A DNA stretch of 64,000 bases, taken from assembly GCF_902364945.1 (NCBI RefSeq), contig NZ_CABJFS010000012.1, forward strand, positions 1 through 64,000. The letters run 5' to 3'. Within the stretch, counting starts at the first letter, position 1; each line of letters opens with the position of its first letter. A program made the translations under genes and the position numbers. Under the pieces are notes generated by a model. That model saw nothing but the letters and a program-made list of their open reading frames with translations, did no database searches and was not told the origin of the DNA. Of the stretch, positions 7,008 to 14,611 are shown one piece after another. Source of the stretch: Collinsella aerofaciens. Lineage in GTDB: Bacteria; Actinomycetota; Coriobacteriia; Coriobacteriales; Coriobacteriaceae.

Positions 7008-7409
7008 TCAGGGGGCCAGCGCCGAAACCGCCGGTCCGGCTTTTTGGCGTTCGGCGAGCTCGAGGATAAACGGGGCGTTTGAGCTAACAAATTCTGTCAA
7101 AAAATTGAGGTCATCAGCAGTAAATCCTTCGACGTTGAACCATTTGACCGCAGGCAAGAAGCATTCCGCATGGTCAAAGCCAAAGTCAACCGGGCGCTCG
7201 ACGGCCACGCGAACGGTTCCGTCTTCTCTTGTCTCTGAGTAGGCAAATTGGGTGCCATCATCAAGCTGAACATAGCTCCAAAGCACGGCTGCCTCCTTAG
7301 TGTTGATATCCAAGTATAAAGAGCAGACTAGATGTAACGCGGCGTGAATTGGATTATTCCTATAAGAGACGAACTCTGACAGCTGGCAATCTCCGAAAGT
7401 ATGCGGCAA
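7008..7409 (-). CDS. Hypothetical protein upstream of the MNT gene, possibly 5'-truncated
   Basis: About 133 residues, which I do not recognise. It has features of a compact alpha/beta protein (WSYVQLDDGTQFAYSE, VDFGFDHAECFLPAVKW). The only available start is a TTG at 7409, which lies inside the first bases of the ~270-bp repeat, and a stop follows a few codons upstream. The repeat may therefore have replaced the natural 5' end. It could be a partner of the nucleotidyltransferase, since the two are on one strand 28 bases apart. Confidence 0.55.
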   Translation of the reverse strand: MPHTFGDCQLSEFVSYRNNPIHAALHLVCSLYLDINTKEAAVLWSYVQLDDGTQFAYSETREDGTVRVAVERPVDFGFDHAECFLPAVKWFNVEGFTADDLNFLTEFVSSNAPFILELAERQKAGPAVSALAP

Positions 7410-7656
7410 ATCTCAGACTTGTTGACTACACCGAAAAGCGGCAACACTTCCACCTGCGGTTTCTTTACGTTAGAAGGGGGTTGTGGTCGGGGGTTCCGGA
7501 ATTTGCCGCATACTTCTGTTATGCGATTCCGAAAGTGCGGGGAAACCGAGATCTGCCGCCCAGACCCCAGTTTCGAGCTTCCGCGATCTGCTGTTTTGTT
7601 GCTAAAAATCAGTTTGTGCTCGGCGGTTTTAAATTTTTACCCGCACTTCCGAAAAT
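7392..7656. repeat. ~270-bp dispersed repeat, copy 2
   Basis: The second copy of the element at 4146-4415, in direct orientation and ~265 bases long. It starts TCCGAAAGTATG and ends GCACTTCCGAA. Differences are spread along the length, so the copies are old or came from different family members. Together the copies bracket the AbiE pair, the MNT gene and the hypothetical gene. The following 7657-7865 has no supported gene, only a 26-codon frame from 7698. Confidence 0.8.
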
Positions 7657-7865
7657 CGGGCCATTCAGCAACGATATGCGGTGCCCAAGAGTGCTATGCC
7701 AGGTAAGAAGAGCGTTAAGAAAAATGCGCCCGAGCCAGCCGACCCCCCGCCTTGCATCCATTATGGCAACCGATAACCACAACGCGTCTGCACCAAGGGA
7801 TTGACGCTCAATTCCGTCGTCAATAATTTCCTAAAACAAGTGATTTACTTTTAGGCGGGTCGAAT

Positions 7866-8798
7866 CTAAATTTTATACCTAGTTATCTTTTTCCATTCGG
7901 CTGGGAAACCCATGGCATCAAGGAGGCGCTCCTCGCCGATGCTCTCATCCAATGACAAGTATCCGTTAACGCACTTGACGAGCTTGGCCTTGAATGTCTT
8001 GAACTCGTCGTCGCGAAGGAGGTATCGAAGGGTGATCACTGCCGAGAAAACGTCTACCTTGCCGCAAGCGTAATCCGGCCCAATCTTTTCGATGCCGAGC
8101 TTGGCGTGCAAGGCCGTGTCAGGAATCTCGACGTGACACCTGTGGGAGAAGAGACGCTCTCCATGTGCGCAGACGTTCCTGTAGAGGGCGAGTACGCGGA
8201 TAAACGACGAGAGTTCTTTCGGGTTTCCGACCCCGAACCTCTTAGCAATCTTGGCCTTCTCGCTGTCCCTGAGCGCCGTGAGCATTTTCGAAGTCTGTCC
8301 GAAGGTCATGGCGTTCACGGTGACCCATAGAGGCACGTTCTTATATGCCCTGCGGTAGTAGGCAAGGTATTCGTGGCTGGTATCCTTGTTGGCGATATAG
8401 TCAAGCATGTTCAGCAGCTTTGGGAGAACTCGCTTCGCGCCCTTCGACGTCGCGTAGCAGCGGGCGTCTAGATACTTGCTCTGGGACTCGCCATATGCAG
8501 CGCAGAACTCGTAGGCCAGCGCCGACCTGATCTTCGCCTCGACCTTGAGCAGCGCATCGAGCATTATCTCCCTAAGCTCGACGTCGAACTCGTAAAGCGC
8601 TAGGATGTCTCCAAAAGTGGCACCTTCGCGGTATACCCGGGTGCTCGGGTCGCGGAAAAACGACTGGTAGCCGTTCACGACCGGGAAATAGCCGATGTCC
8701 GCAAGCACCCTTCGGCAAACCTCTTCGTCCTCGATTCTGAGGCCGGAGCTTCTGAGCTTCTCCATCTGCTGCTGGTAGGTAAGGAATTCTTTGGGCAT
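7866..8798 (-). CDS. Abi_2 (AbiD/AbiF) family abortive-infection HEPN protein
   Basis: A 310-residue protein of the Abi_2 family. It begins with the typical LTYQQQMEKLRSSGL and VLADIGYFPVVNGY segments. The HEPN RNase motif RX4H is RNVCAH at residues 207-212, in LALYRNVCAHGERL. Abi_2 proteins abort phage infection, and HEPN members cleave RNA. AbiF relatives have been described as controlled by a structured RNA encoded just upstream. Here a promoter, a short putative RNA and a terminator precede the gene (8813-8916). It starts at ATG 8798 with GGGAAGAG upstream. The toxic function is inferred from the family. Confidence 0.88.
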   Translation of the reverse strand: MPKEFLTYQQQMEKLRSSGLRIEDEEVCRRVLADIGYFPVVNGYQSFFRDPSTRVYREGATFGDILALYEFDVELREIMLDALLKVEAKIRSALAYEFCAAYGESQSKYLDARCYATSKGAKRVLPKLLNMLDYIANKDTSHEYLAYYRRAYKNVPLWVTVNAMTFGQTSKMLTALRDSEKAKIAKRFGVGNPKELSSFIRVLALYRNVCAHGERLFSHRCHVEIPDTALHAKLGIEKIGPDYACGKVDVFSAVITLRYLLRDDEFKTFKAKLVKCVNGYLSLDESIGEERLLDAMGFPAEWKKITRYKI

Positions 8799-8812
8799 CG
8801 TCGCTCTTCCCG

Positions 8813-8881
8813 AAAATAAAAGGGGAACCCGCAGGCTCCCCTCCGGTTCCAGGCATCGAAAGTTTCTGGACCCTAATCACT
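8813..8881 (-). ncRNA. Putative small RNA upstream of the Abi_2 gene
   Basis: A ~69-nt transcript is predicted from the -10 box to the T tract. It can form a TCCAG/CTGGA stem-loop (13-nt loop). It ends with a strong hairpin, GGGGAGCC-TGCG-GGTTCCCC (8822-8841), followed by TTTTATTTT (8813-8821). The Abi start codon lies only 14 bases beyond. This could be an RNA antitoxin with a leaky terminator, as in AbiF-type or type III systems, or an attenuator. Its boundaries are predictions. Confidence 0.6.
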
Positions 8882-8887
8882 GTAATG

Positions 8888-8916
8888 ATACTATTTTCAA
8901 ACTTGCGCGCTGTCAA
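8888..8916 (-). promoter_or_regulatory. Strong sigma-70-type promoter for the RNA and Abi_2 gene
   Basis: On the minus strand a perfect -35 TTGACA (8911-8916), a 17-nt spacer and a -10 TAGTAT (8888-8893) place the start at about 8881. Confidence 0.8.
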
Positions 8917-8974
8917 GCACATGCACTGAGTATCCACCGGCACACATTACCAGCACGTCCGGCATTGCTCGCAT

Positions 8975-9010
8975 GAAAAAGGCAACACTCCTTCACTGAA
9001 AGCGTTGCCT
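8975..9010 (-). terminator. Intrinsic terminator after the LPXTG gene
   Basis: Arms AGGCAACACT (8980-8989) and AGCGTTGCCT (9001-9010) pair with one mismatch. On the minus strand the hairpin is followed by a run of five T, 51 bases after the stop of the LPXTG gene. Confidence 0.8.
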
Positions 9011-9060
9011 CTAAAGCGTCTGCAGAACTCCTACATTTAAGCCAGATGTTCCTCACCACA

Positions 9061-10149
9061 TCAGCAACAATGTGAGGTGGTGAGGAACGCTGTGCCAAGA
9101 AGAAATAGCGTTAGGGACACGACGATCCAATTTGTGTCGCTGGTTTTGGGAAGCGACGAGGAGGTCTTGGTGGTGACCTTGGGCCTAGAGGCCTTGGCGG
9201 CCGTGGTGTTGGTCACTGTGGTCGTGGTCGCCGACTTAGTCGCGGCCGCGGGCTTCAGCATGGGAATCGTCGACGGATCCGCAGCTGGCTCGACAGTAGC
9301 GGGGTCAGCGCCAGGGGCGGACAGACCATCCCCCGGCACATCGGGCCCACCGGTCTCCCCCGCCGACGCCGTGGCATCCACGGGCACGATTGTCACACGC
9401 GCTGCCACGGACCCGTCGGCATCCACCACGCCGCCCTCGCCAAAGGCCCCACCCGCAGGAGCCACAAAGCGCGCGGATGCAAACGATCCGCCCAGGCAGG
9501 CGACGCCGGCGTCGGCGCCCGACGCATCCAGCCAGGACGCATCGATGGTAAGCTGCCCGGCCGCGTCACCGCCAGCAGCCCCGCCCAGCAGACACACACC
9601 ATAGGTGCGCACGCCCGCCCCGGAGCCCGCGCCCGCGGCGACAACGCGCCCATCGCCGCGAACGGCAAGACCATCCGCGATCACGCCGGCCACCCGCGCA
9701 TCTGCGATGCCGGCGCCATCGGCACGCGCGTCAACCTTGCAGCCGTCCACCGCGAGCGTCCCCGACACGTAGATTCCGCACTGCGAGCCCGTAGCCACCA
9801 GCGACCCGGTGCCGCGGAGCGTCAGATCGCCCCACAGCTCCATGCCGCACCGCGAGATGTCCACGTCGGGCGCGCTCGTCTCAACCACGGAGTTTTGCCC
9901 CACAAGCGTCACCACCAGGTCGTCGTCCGCGCCGATGGCCTCGCCCGCGTAGCCGGTAAGCTCCAGATGGCCGGCATCTGTCCAGGCCCACCCGGGACCC
10001 GATACACCCGGCTCGTAGTACGTGACGCCCGCAATGAACAGGCTTTCCGCGCCCGCGGCATAAGAAGGCCCGCCCAGCAAAACGCATAGGCAGGCCATGG
10101 CAGTAAACAGGATGTAATGACGGCTGGTGTGGAACGCGGCAGCAAACAT
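9061..10149 (-). CDS. LPXTG-anchored surface protein
   Basis: About 362 residues from ATG 10149 (GGAG 5 nt upstream; an upstream TTG reading is less likely). A signal peptide (ILFTAMACLCVLLGGPSYAAGA) is followed by a ~220-residue region. This region has the repetitive Gly/Ala-rich beta pattern of carbohydrate-dataset domains (for example LTLRGTGSLVATGSQCGIYV), suggesting a right-handed beta-helix. Next come a Pro/Thr/Ala-rich wall-spanning stretch and the sorting motif LPKTS, a hydrophobic helix and a short TTSHCC tail. Sortase attachment to peptidoglycan is inferred. The usual basic residues after the helix are missing. No sortase gene is in the window. Confidence 0.85.
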   Translation of the reverse strand: MFAAAFHTSRHYILFTAMACLCVLLGGPSYAAGAESLFIAGVTYYEPGVSGPGWAWTDAGHLELTGYAGEAIGADDDLVVTLVGQNSVVETSAPDVDISRCGMELWGDLTLRGTGSLVATGSQCGIYVSGTLAVDGCKVDARADGAGIADARVAGVIADGLAVRGDGRVVAAGAGSGAGVRTYGVCLLGGAAGGDAAGQLTIDASWLDASGADAGVACLGGSFASARFVAPAGGAFGEGGVVDADGSVAARVTIVPVDATASAGETGGPDVPGDGLSAPGADPATVEPAADPSTIPMLKPAAATKSATTTTVTNTTAAKASRPKVTTKTSSSLPKTSDTNWIVVSLTLFLLGTAFLTTSHCC

Positions 10150-10577
10150 AACCGCTCCGATCTTCGCAAGAGCCAATGGAAACTGCGCCAGGAAACTACC
10201 TGGTAGCAGCAGTTATTAGTGTAGCGAGATCGGCGAGTGGCGAACGAATTGCCTGTAAACGAACCCCGAAATTAGGTGTAAATCGTTTTGCCAGTCGGTG
10301 AAAGGAGGGGCTGCATAACGTCCGCAATGGGCCGTCTGGGGGCTTCGCGAGTTTATTGACCCTCAATTGGGCTCTTACGGCAGTTGTCAGAATACGACCA
10401 TTATCATTAGGTGCTGCATGTTAACGATTAAACTCTCCCTACCCTGTGAATGGATGTTACGTCATCTTCAGGTGAATGCATTTAATGCCGGTATTGAGAT
10501 TGATTCCACAGCTAGCGAGCATTGTGACTCACTATAATTTTGATAGTTCATCGATCTTTCCTTATGGAGTTGTTGTA
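10150..10577. other. Divergent intergenic region
   Basis: About 430 bases between the divergent LPXTG and ParB-like genes. A CCAGG-TAGTTT-CCTGG hairpin lies near 10180-10205. The composition shifts from G+C-rich to A+T-rich at about 10380-10480, marking the left edge of the A+T-rich island. I see no RNA gene and no confident promoter. Confidence 0.4.
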
Positions 10578-11909
10578 ATGATGCCTGAACAAGCGATTAA
10601 ACCTATACCGTTATCAAAACTACGCTTATGGACCGAGAATCCTAGAGACCCTGTGGATGAGAGCATGAGCGATTCTGAAATCATTAAAAGGGCGATTGTT
10701 AATGATAGTGATAACTGGAATCTAGACTCATTAATCGTTGAAATGGGCAAACGTTACCATCTAAACGAGATACCTGTAGTTGTCGCAAATGCGGACGATA
10801 CATTTACCGTCTATGACGGAAATCGTCGCGTAGCCCTATTGAAGTGTATTAAAGATCCAGATTTATATCAGGATGCCTTTAATAGGATCGGTGTCTTTGA
10901 AGTGGAACCGGAGTTACGCAATCTAACGGTCTTACCTTGTAATGTTTGCACAAAAGAAATTGCTTTAGAGATTGTCGAACGAATCCATCGATCTTCGAAT
11001 AAGTGGGGCAAGCTTCAATACGAACAATTCTTGCATAACTTTAGGGGACAGCCCAAGGGCCCTCTTATGTTGCTTGATGAAGCTACAGGCGGAATTGTAG
11101 CGACGAATAAAAAATTAAACGAAGAATATGTCGAGAAAAGGTTGTTAACTGAATCGAATTTAAACAAAATTGGATTTTCAATTAAGAATAACGAGCTCGT
11201 AACTAATCATAATCTCGAGGAAGCCGTCGAAATTCTGAAAGATATCGCACGGATTAGAAATGAGGATCTGAGCTCAGCAAGGAAAAACGCCGGCAGACTG
11301 AAGGATGCGCTAATTGAGCTAAATCCAGACAGGTACGCCAACATTTCTTCATTTAATGAAAGCAAGCCAATTACCAAGCTGGGTGGCAGCAACGCCCCAA
11401 ACAATAGAAAAGAAATGTCCACCGCGAAGGCTTTGCCCCATAAGAGGAGAAAACCAGTAAAAACCAAAGAAGAGGTTCTGTTTGGCGGAATGCTTCGACC
11501 GAAAGGCAGCAGATCAAATGAGCTATATCGAGCCATCGACGACATTTACCATTTTTATTTAAAGAATGAACAGAAGAGATTCCATTATCTTCCAATAGTT
11601 GCGTTTTCAATGCGACTGCTACTAGAAATATGCGCACAAGAGTACTTTAAAGCAAGCGATCCTAATAATGATTGCAAGGATGGCGCTTTAAAGCCCTTTT
11701 TAAAAGAAGCCAAGAAGAAAATGACGGAGACCGCCAACTTTGAAGATATTAATGAGATTACATTGAATAGCGAATGGATAGATGGCAAATACAATTTTGA
11801 GGGAATTCTATCAAAATGGGCTCACGGCACGCTGTCTGCCGACAAAGAGAGCATTGTCCGTGTTTCTAGATTGGCCGGAAACATCATAAGGTTAATGTGG
11901 TCTAATTAG
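10578..11909 (+). CDS. ParB/sulfiredoxin-fold N-terminal domain protein
   Basis: 443 residues from ATG 10578 (GGAG 9 nt upstream; an ATG at 10476 is in frame but lacks a site). Residues 1-90 carry the ParB/Srx signature: PLSKLRLWTENPRDP (11-25) and YDGNRRVALLK (79-89), where the GxRR motif would bind a nucleotide. The middle is charged and helical (IRNEDLSSARKNAGRLKDAL). A C-terminal helical domain from ~310 has no family that I recognise. Standalone ParB-like proteins of this type occur in defence islands, where they may act as CTP/ATP switches or nucleases. The codon use is A+T-rich, unlike the core genes. Confidence 0.72.
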   Translation: MMPEQAIKPIPLSKLRLWTENPRDPVDESMSDSEIIKRAIVNDSDNWNLDSLIVEMGKRYHLNEIPVVVANADDTFTVYDGNRRVALLKCIKDPDLYQDAFNRIGVFEVEPELRNLTVLPCNVCTKEIALEIVERIHRSSNKWGKLQYEQFLHNFRGQPKGPLMLLDEATGGIVATNKKLNEEYVEKRLLTESNLNKIGFSIKNNELVTNHNLEEAVEILKDIARIRNEDLSSARKNAGRLKDALIELNPDRYANISSFNESKPITKLGGSNAPNNRKEMSTAKALPHKRRKPVKTKEEVLFGGMLRPKGSRSNELYRAIDDIYHFYLKNEQKRFHYLPIVAFSMRLLLEICAQEYFKASDPNNDCKDGALKPFLKEAKKKMTETANFEDINEITLNSEWIDGKYNFEGILSKWAHGTLSADKESIVRVSRLAGNIIRLMWSN

Positions 11910-11916
11910 TATAACA

Positions 11917-11963
11917 ACTTACCGGTGGCTAATGCCTGATCGGTCTTGAAGCCACCGGTAAGT
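11917..11963. terminator. Bidirectional hairpin between convergent genes
   Basis: Perfect 14-bp arms ACTTACCGGTGGCT (11917-11930) and AGCCACCGGTAAGT (11950-11963) lie between the ParB-like gene and the adenine methylase, 17 bases before the latter's stop. No long T tract follows on either strand. Confidence 0.6.
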
Positions 11964-11980
11964 CGATCGTTCTAAAAGAG

Positions 11981-12820
11981 CTATGATTTAAGACTAGCGG
12001 GCCAAATAAGTCCTGGCCCAAGTATTATCTTCTCTTTGCCAACAGTTTTTAGATTGGCAGAATATCCAATTTCAAGATTACTCTGTTCGTAATCGTTGTA
12101 AATGGATTTAATCAATACGTCTGCATCATAAGTTACAACCCATTTACTCTGTGCACTACCGATTTTACGGGCTAATGAGCGATGCTTCTCGTTAGTAAAA
12201 GAACTTCGATATAAACCGGGACCCTTTTGGACGTAAGGAGGATCAAGATATGCAAACAGTTCGGAATCTGTTAATCGCCGAGTTATAAACTCTTCAGCAT
12301 CAAGGTTCGTAACTTCAATTCTGTCTTTATATTCTTCAATTCGTTGTATTTTAGCAATGAGCGTTTTGCGATTGAATCGAGCATCCATTTTATAAGTTCC
12401 AGTTTGGTCTAGACCGCCTATAACTCCGCCGCTCAAAATACCAGAGACATTGGTTCTATTAAGATAAAAGCATGCTTTACCTAACGCAAGGCTATCGCTG
12501 ACATCCTTTGAACGATAAATCTCTCGCATCGATTTCCATGTATCTATATTAAGTTTTGCGTCATTGATAAATTCGCATAACTCCTCGCTGTGATTTACTA
12601 TCACGTCCCACATGCAATACACAGCAGGATCAAAATCATTAATTACAATCGATTTAACGTCATTTTTTAGAAGCAACTTAATAGCGAGGCCTGCTCCTCC
12701 TGCAAATAACTCTGCATAAGCGTGCCCAAGCAGGTTGTTTGCTTCAAGTATCGATTTGATTTCAGGGTAAATCTTCGTCTTACCCCCTGGATATCGCACT
12801 GGCGTAAGTGTTGCCGGCAC
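11981..12820 (-). CDS. D12-class DNA adenine methyltransferase
   Basis: 279 residues. Motif I is FAGGAG at 39-44, which binds S-adenosylmethionine. The catalytic motif IV is DPPY at 193-196. The N-terminal PVRYPGGKTK is typical of the Dam/M.DpnII family (N6-adenine). It starts at GTG 12820 with a near-perfect AAGGAGGTG 8 nt upstream, so expression should be strong. It is the last gene of a minus-strand series after an OLD-type ATPase (69-base gap). It may mark self DNA for a partner nuclease or be a lone methylase. The target site is unknown. Confidence 0.88.
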   Translation of the reverse strand: MPATLTPVRYPGGKTKIYPEIKSILEANNLLGHAYAELFAGGAGLAIKLLLKNDVKSIVINDFDPAVYCMWDVIVNHSEELCEFINDAKLNIDTWKSMREIYRSKDVSDSLALGKACFYLNRTNVSGILSGGVIGGLDQTGTYKMDARFNRKTLIAKIQRIEEYKDRIEVTNLDAEEFITRRLTDSELFAYLDPPYVQKGPGLYRSSFTNEKHRSLARKIGSAQSKWVVTYDADVLIKSIYNDYEQSNLEIGYSANLKTVGKEKIILGPGLIWPASLKS

Positions 12821-12889
12821 TAACTACACCTCCTTAGCTTGCGCAAATGCTAACAATTGACTATTTTTTAAATCAGAATATTTTACAGT

Positions 12890-14584
12890 CTATTCGTACT
12901 TAAAAGTATAAATACCGAAATCAACAGTTGATGGAATGAAAATACGGTGATAGTTGGCTGTTTTATGGTAAACGGCCTGGAGATTGAATCCAAATTTCCT
13001 TATATCCCTTGCATTTGCGGAATCAAGCATCCATGCCTTAAAGACATACGTGAAAAATAGTATATTCCTGTTAAAAACTGCCTTGGCTTTCTCCCGCTTT
13101 TGGCCACCGCCAACAACGTTGCGCGCCTCATCTATTTCAGGCTTGATCCATTGGTTAAAATTACTTATGGAAAAACCTTCACCTTGAATGCATTCGTCAG
13201 CCCAGAAGGGATTGTTACCATCAGTTGACAATTTAATTGCGTAGTCAAATAATAGCCATTCGGGCGACGATCCATCTCCGGGTAAGGCAATTGTGTTTTT
13301 GGAAAGATTCGAAGGCTTATCACCGTCGAGAATAGCGAACGACGCAATGGCGGATTGTCTTAATTGGGAATCTTTAAATAGGCTAGATATAACGTCACCG
13401 CCAAGATTTCCGTCTATCAAATGGATATGTCTGTTTAAGTGATTAAATCCATCTGCCTGTTTGCATAGATGGGATATCAACAGGCGAATGAGGCACCTTG
13501 CTTCTTCATCTTCGGTGAATACAGGTATTTTCTTTTCAGAGAATAGGTCCGCTCGGGATCTATTTGTGAGATACATCTCTATTTTTTCAATATCAGGGTT
13601 GTCCATTTTGGAAACAACACCTGCGCCGTCATACAGGTAAATTACATTCTGTTTTTCTTTAAACATTTGCTTTAACATAAAGATACTGTGAGTAGTAAAG
13701 ACTATTTGAATATGGAATAGCGTCGAGTATTCAATAAGCAATTGAAGCAAAGCATATTGGAACGAAGGGTGCAGAGTTGCATCAAGCTCGTCAACAAGCA
13801 ATAGGCTACAAACCGTTTCCGATTGAGAGCTCTCGTCCAAAGCCTCATAATATCTTTTTAATGAGAGCAAGGCGGTTAGAAGTATCAAGACATTCTCTTC
13901 GCCGCTAGATACTGTATTTGAATCTACGCCTTCAATATCCGTGCTAAATTCTTGTCTTTTCTTAATGTCTCTTAGACTTTGTGCTTGAAATGAGCTTGCG
14001 TGAATTCCGGTGATTCGAGCATAAAGATCGCTCAGCTCAGACTGGGCGTCCTCAGGGAGTATGAATGATGAGTTTTTCAGCGCACCGTCGTCTTGATATT
14101 CTCCCCAAGGAATTAGACGAGCCAGTCCGAGATAAAGCACTGGCTTGGCTGGCAACCTATCATGACTGCCTTTTTTGTAATAGGGCTTAATTGCATATCG
14201 ATTATTGACGGCCGAATTATGCTTTCTAAAAGACAGTCGCGAACCATCTAAATACTCGACTTCAAACAACGACCCCTCTTTATAGCCAGGGGCAGGGTTA
14301 TTATACTGCCTATCACCTTTTGCTAATTTTTCGATCTTCGTATTCACTTGAGCATTGAGAGAATTAATCATTCTTAATGCTTCGGGATCTTTAAATTGGT
14401 GATCTTTCCTGCTGACAGCTTTGTATGCGTTGCTGATCATATGCAGCAGGGTAGTCTTGCAAGTGCCATTCGTTCCCGATATGGCATTAACGCCACAGTC
14501 AAATTCAATAGCAATATCGTTTAATTTCTTATATCGATTAATATTGAGACGTTTAACCATGGGCCAGCCAATCAATAAATGCAT
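12890..14584 (-). CDS. OLD-family ABC ATPase with TOPRIM-like nuclease region
   Basis: 564 residues (an ATG at 14560, MVKRLNINRYKKL, is an alternative start; neither has a clear ribosome site). The ABC ATPase half has Walker A GTNGTCKT (37-44; Cys in the usual Gly position), signature SSGEE (226-230), Walker B LLLVDELD (261-268) and TTHS (297-300). The C-terminal half has an acidic FTEDEEA (357-362) and an ILDGD (418-422), the pattern of the OLD TOPRIM domain. OLD and GajA relatives are nucleases controlled by nucleotides. It lies between a HEPN-motif gene and an adenine methylase, 28 and 69 bases apart. Confidence 0.82.
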   Translation of the reverse strand: MHLLIGWPMVKRLNINRYKKLNDIAIEFDCGVNAISGTNGTCKTTLLHMISNAYKAVSRKDHQFKDPEALRMINSLNAQVNTKIEKLAKGDRQYNNPAPGYKEGSLFEVEYLDGSRLSFRKHNSAVNNRYAIKPYYKKGSHDRLPAKPVLYLGLARLIPWGEYQDDGALKNSSFILPEDAQSELSDLYARITGIHASSFQAQSLRDIKKRQEFSTDIEGVDSNTVSSGEENVLILLTALLSLKRYYEALDESSQSETVCSLLLVDELDATLHPSFQYALLQLLIEYSTLFHIQIVFTTHSIFMLKQMFKEKQNVIYLYDGAGVVSKMDNPDIEKIEMYLTNRSRADLFSEKKIPVFTEDEEARCLIRLLISHLCKQADGFNHLNRHIHLIDGNLGGDVISSLFKDSQLRQSAIASFAILDGDKPSNLSKNTIALPGDGSSPEWLLFDYAIKLSTDGNNPFWADECIQGEGFSISNFNQWIKPEIDEARNVVGGGQKREKAKAVFNRNILFFTYVFKAWMLDSANARDIRKFGFNLQAVYHKTANYHRIFIPSTVDFGIYTFKYE

Positions 14585-14611
14585 TATTGCGAAAGTGTCT
14601 TATCTAGAAAT

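Noticed and set aside
7698..7778. 26-codon frame MPGKKSVKKNAPEP...
   Set aside because: Too short, without a ribosome site or recognised homology; may be chance or a remnant.
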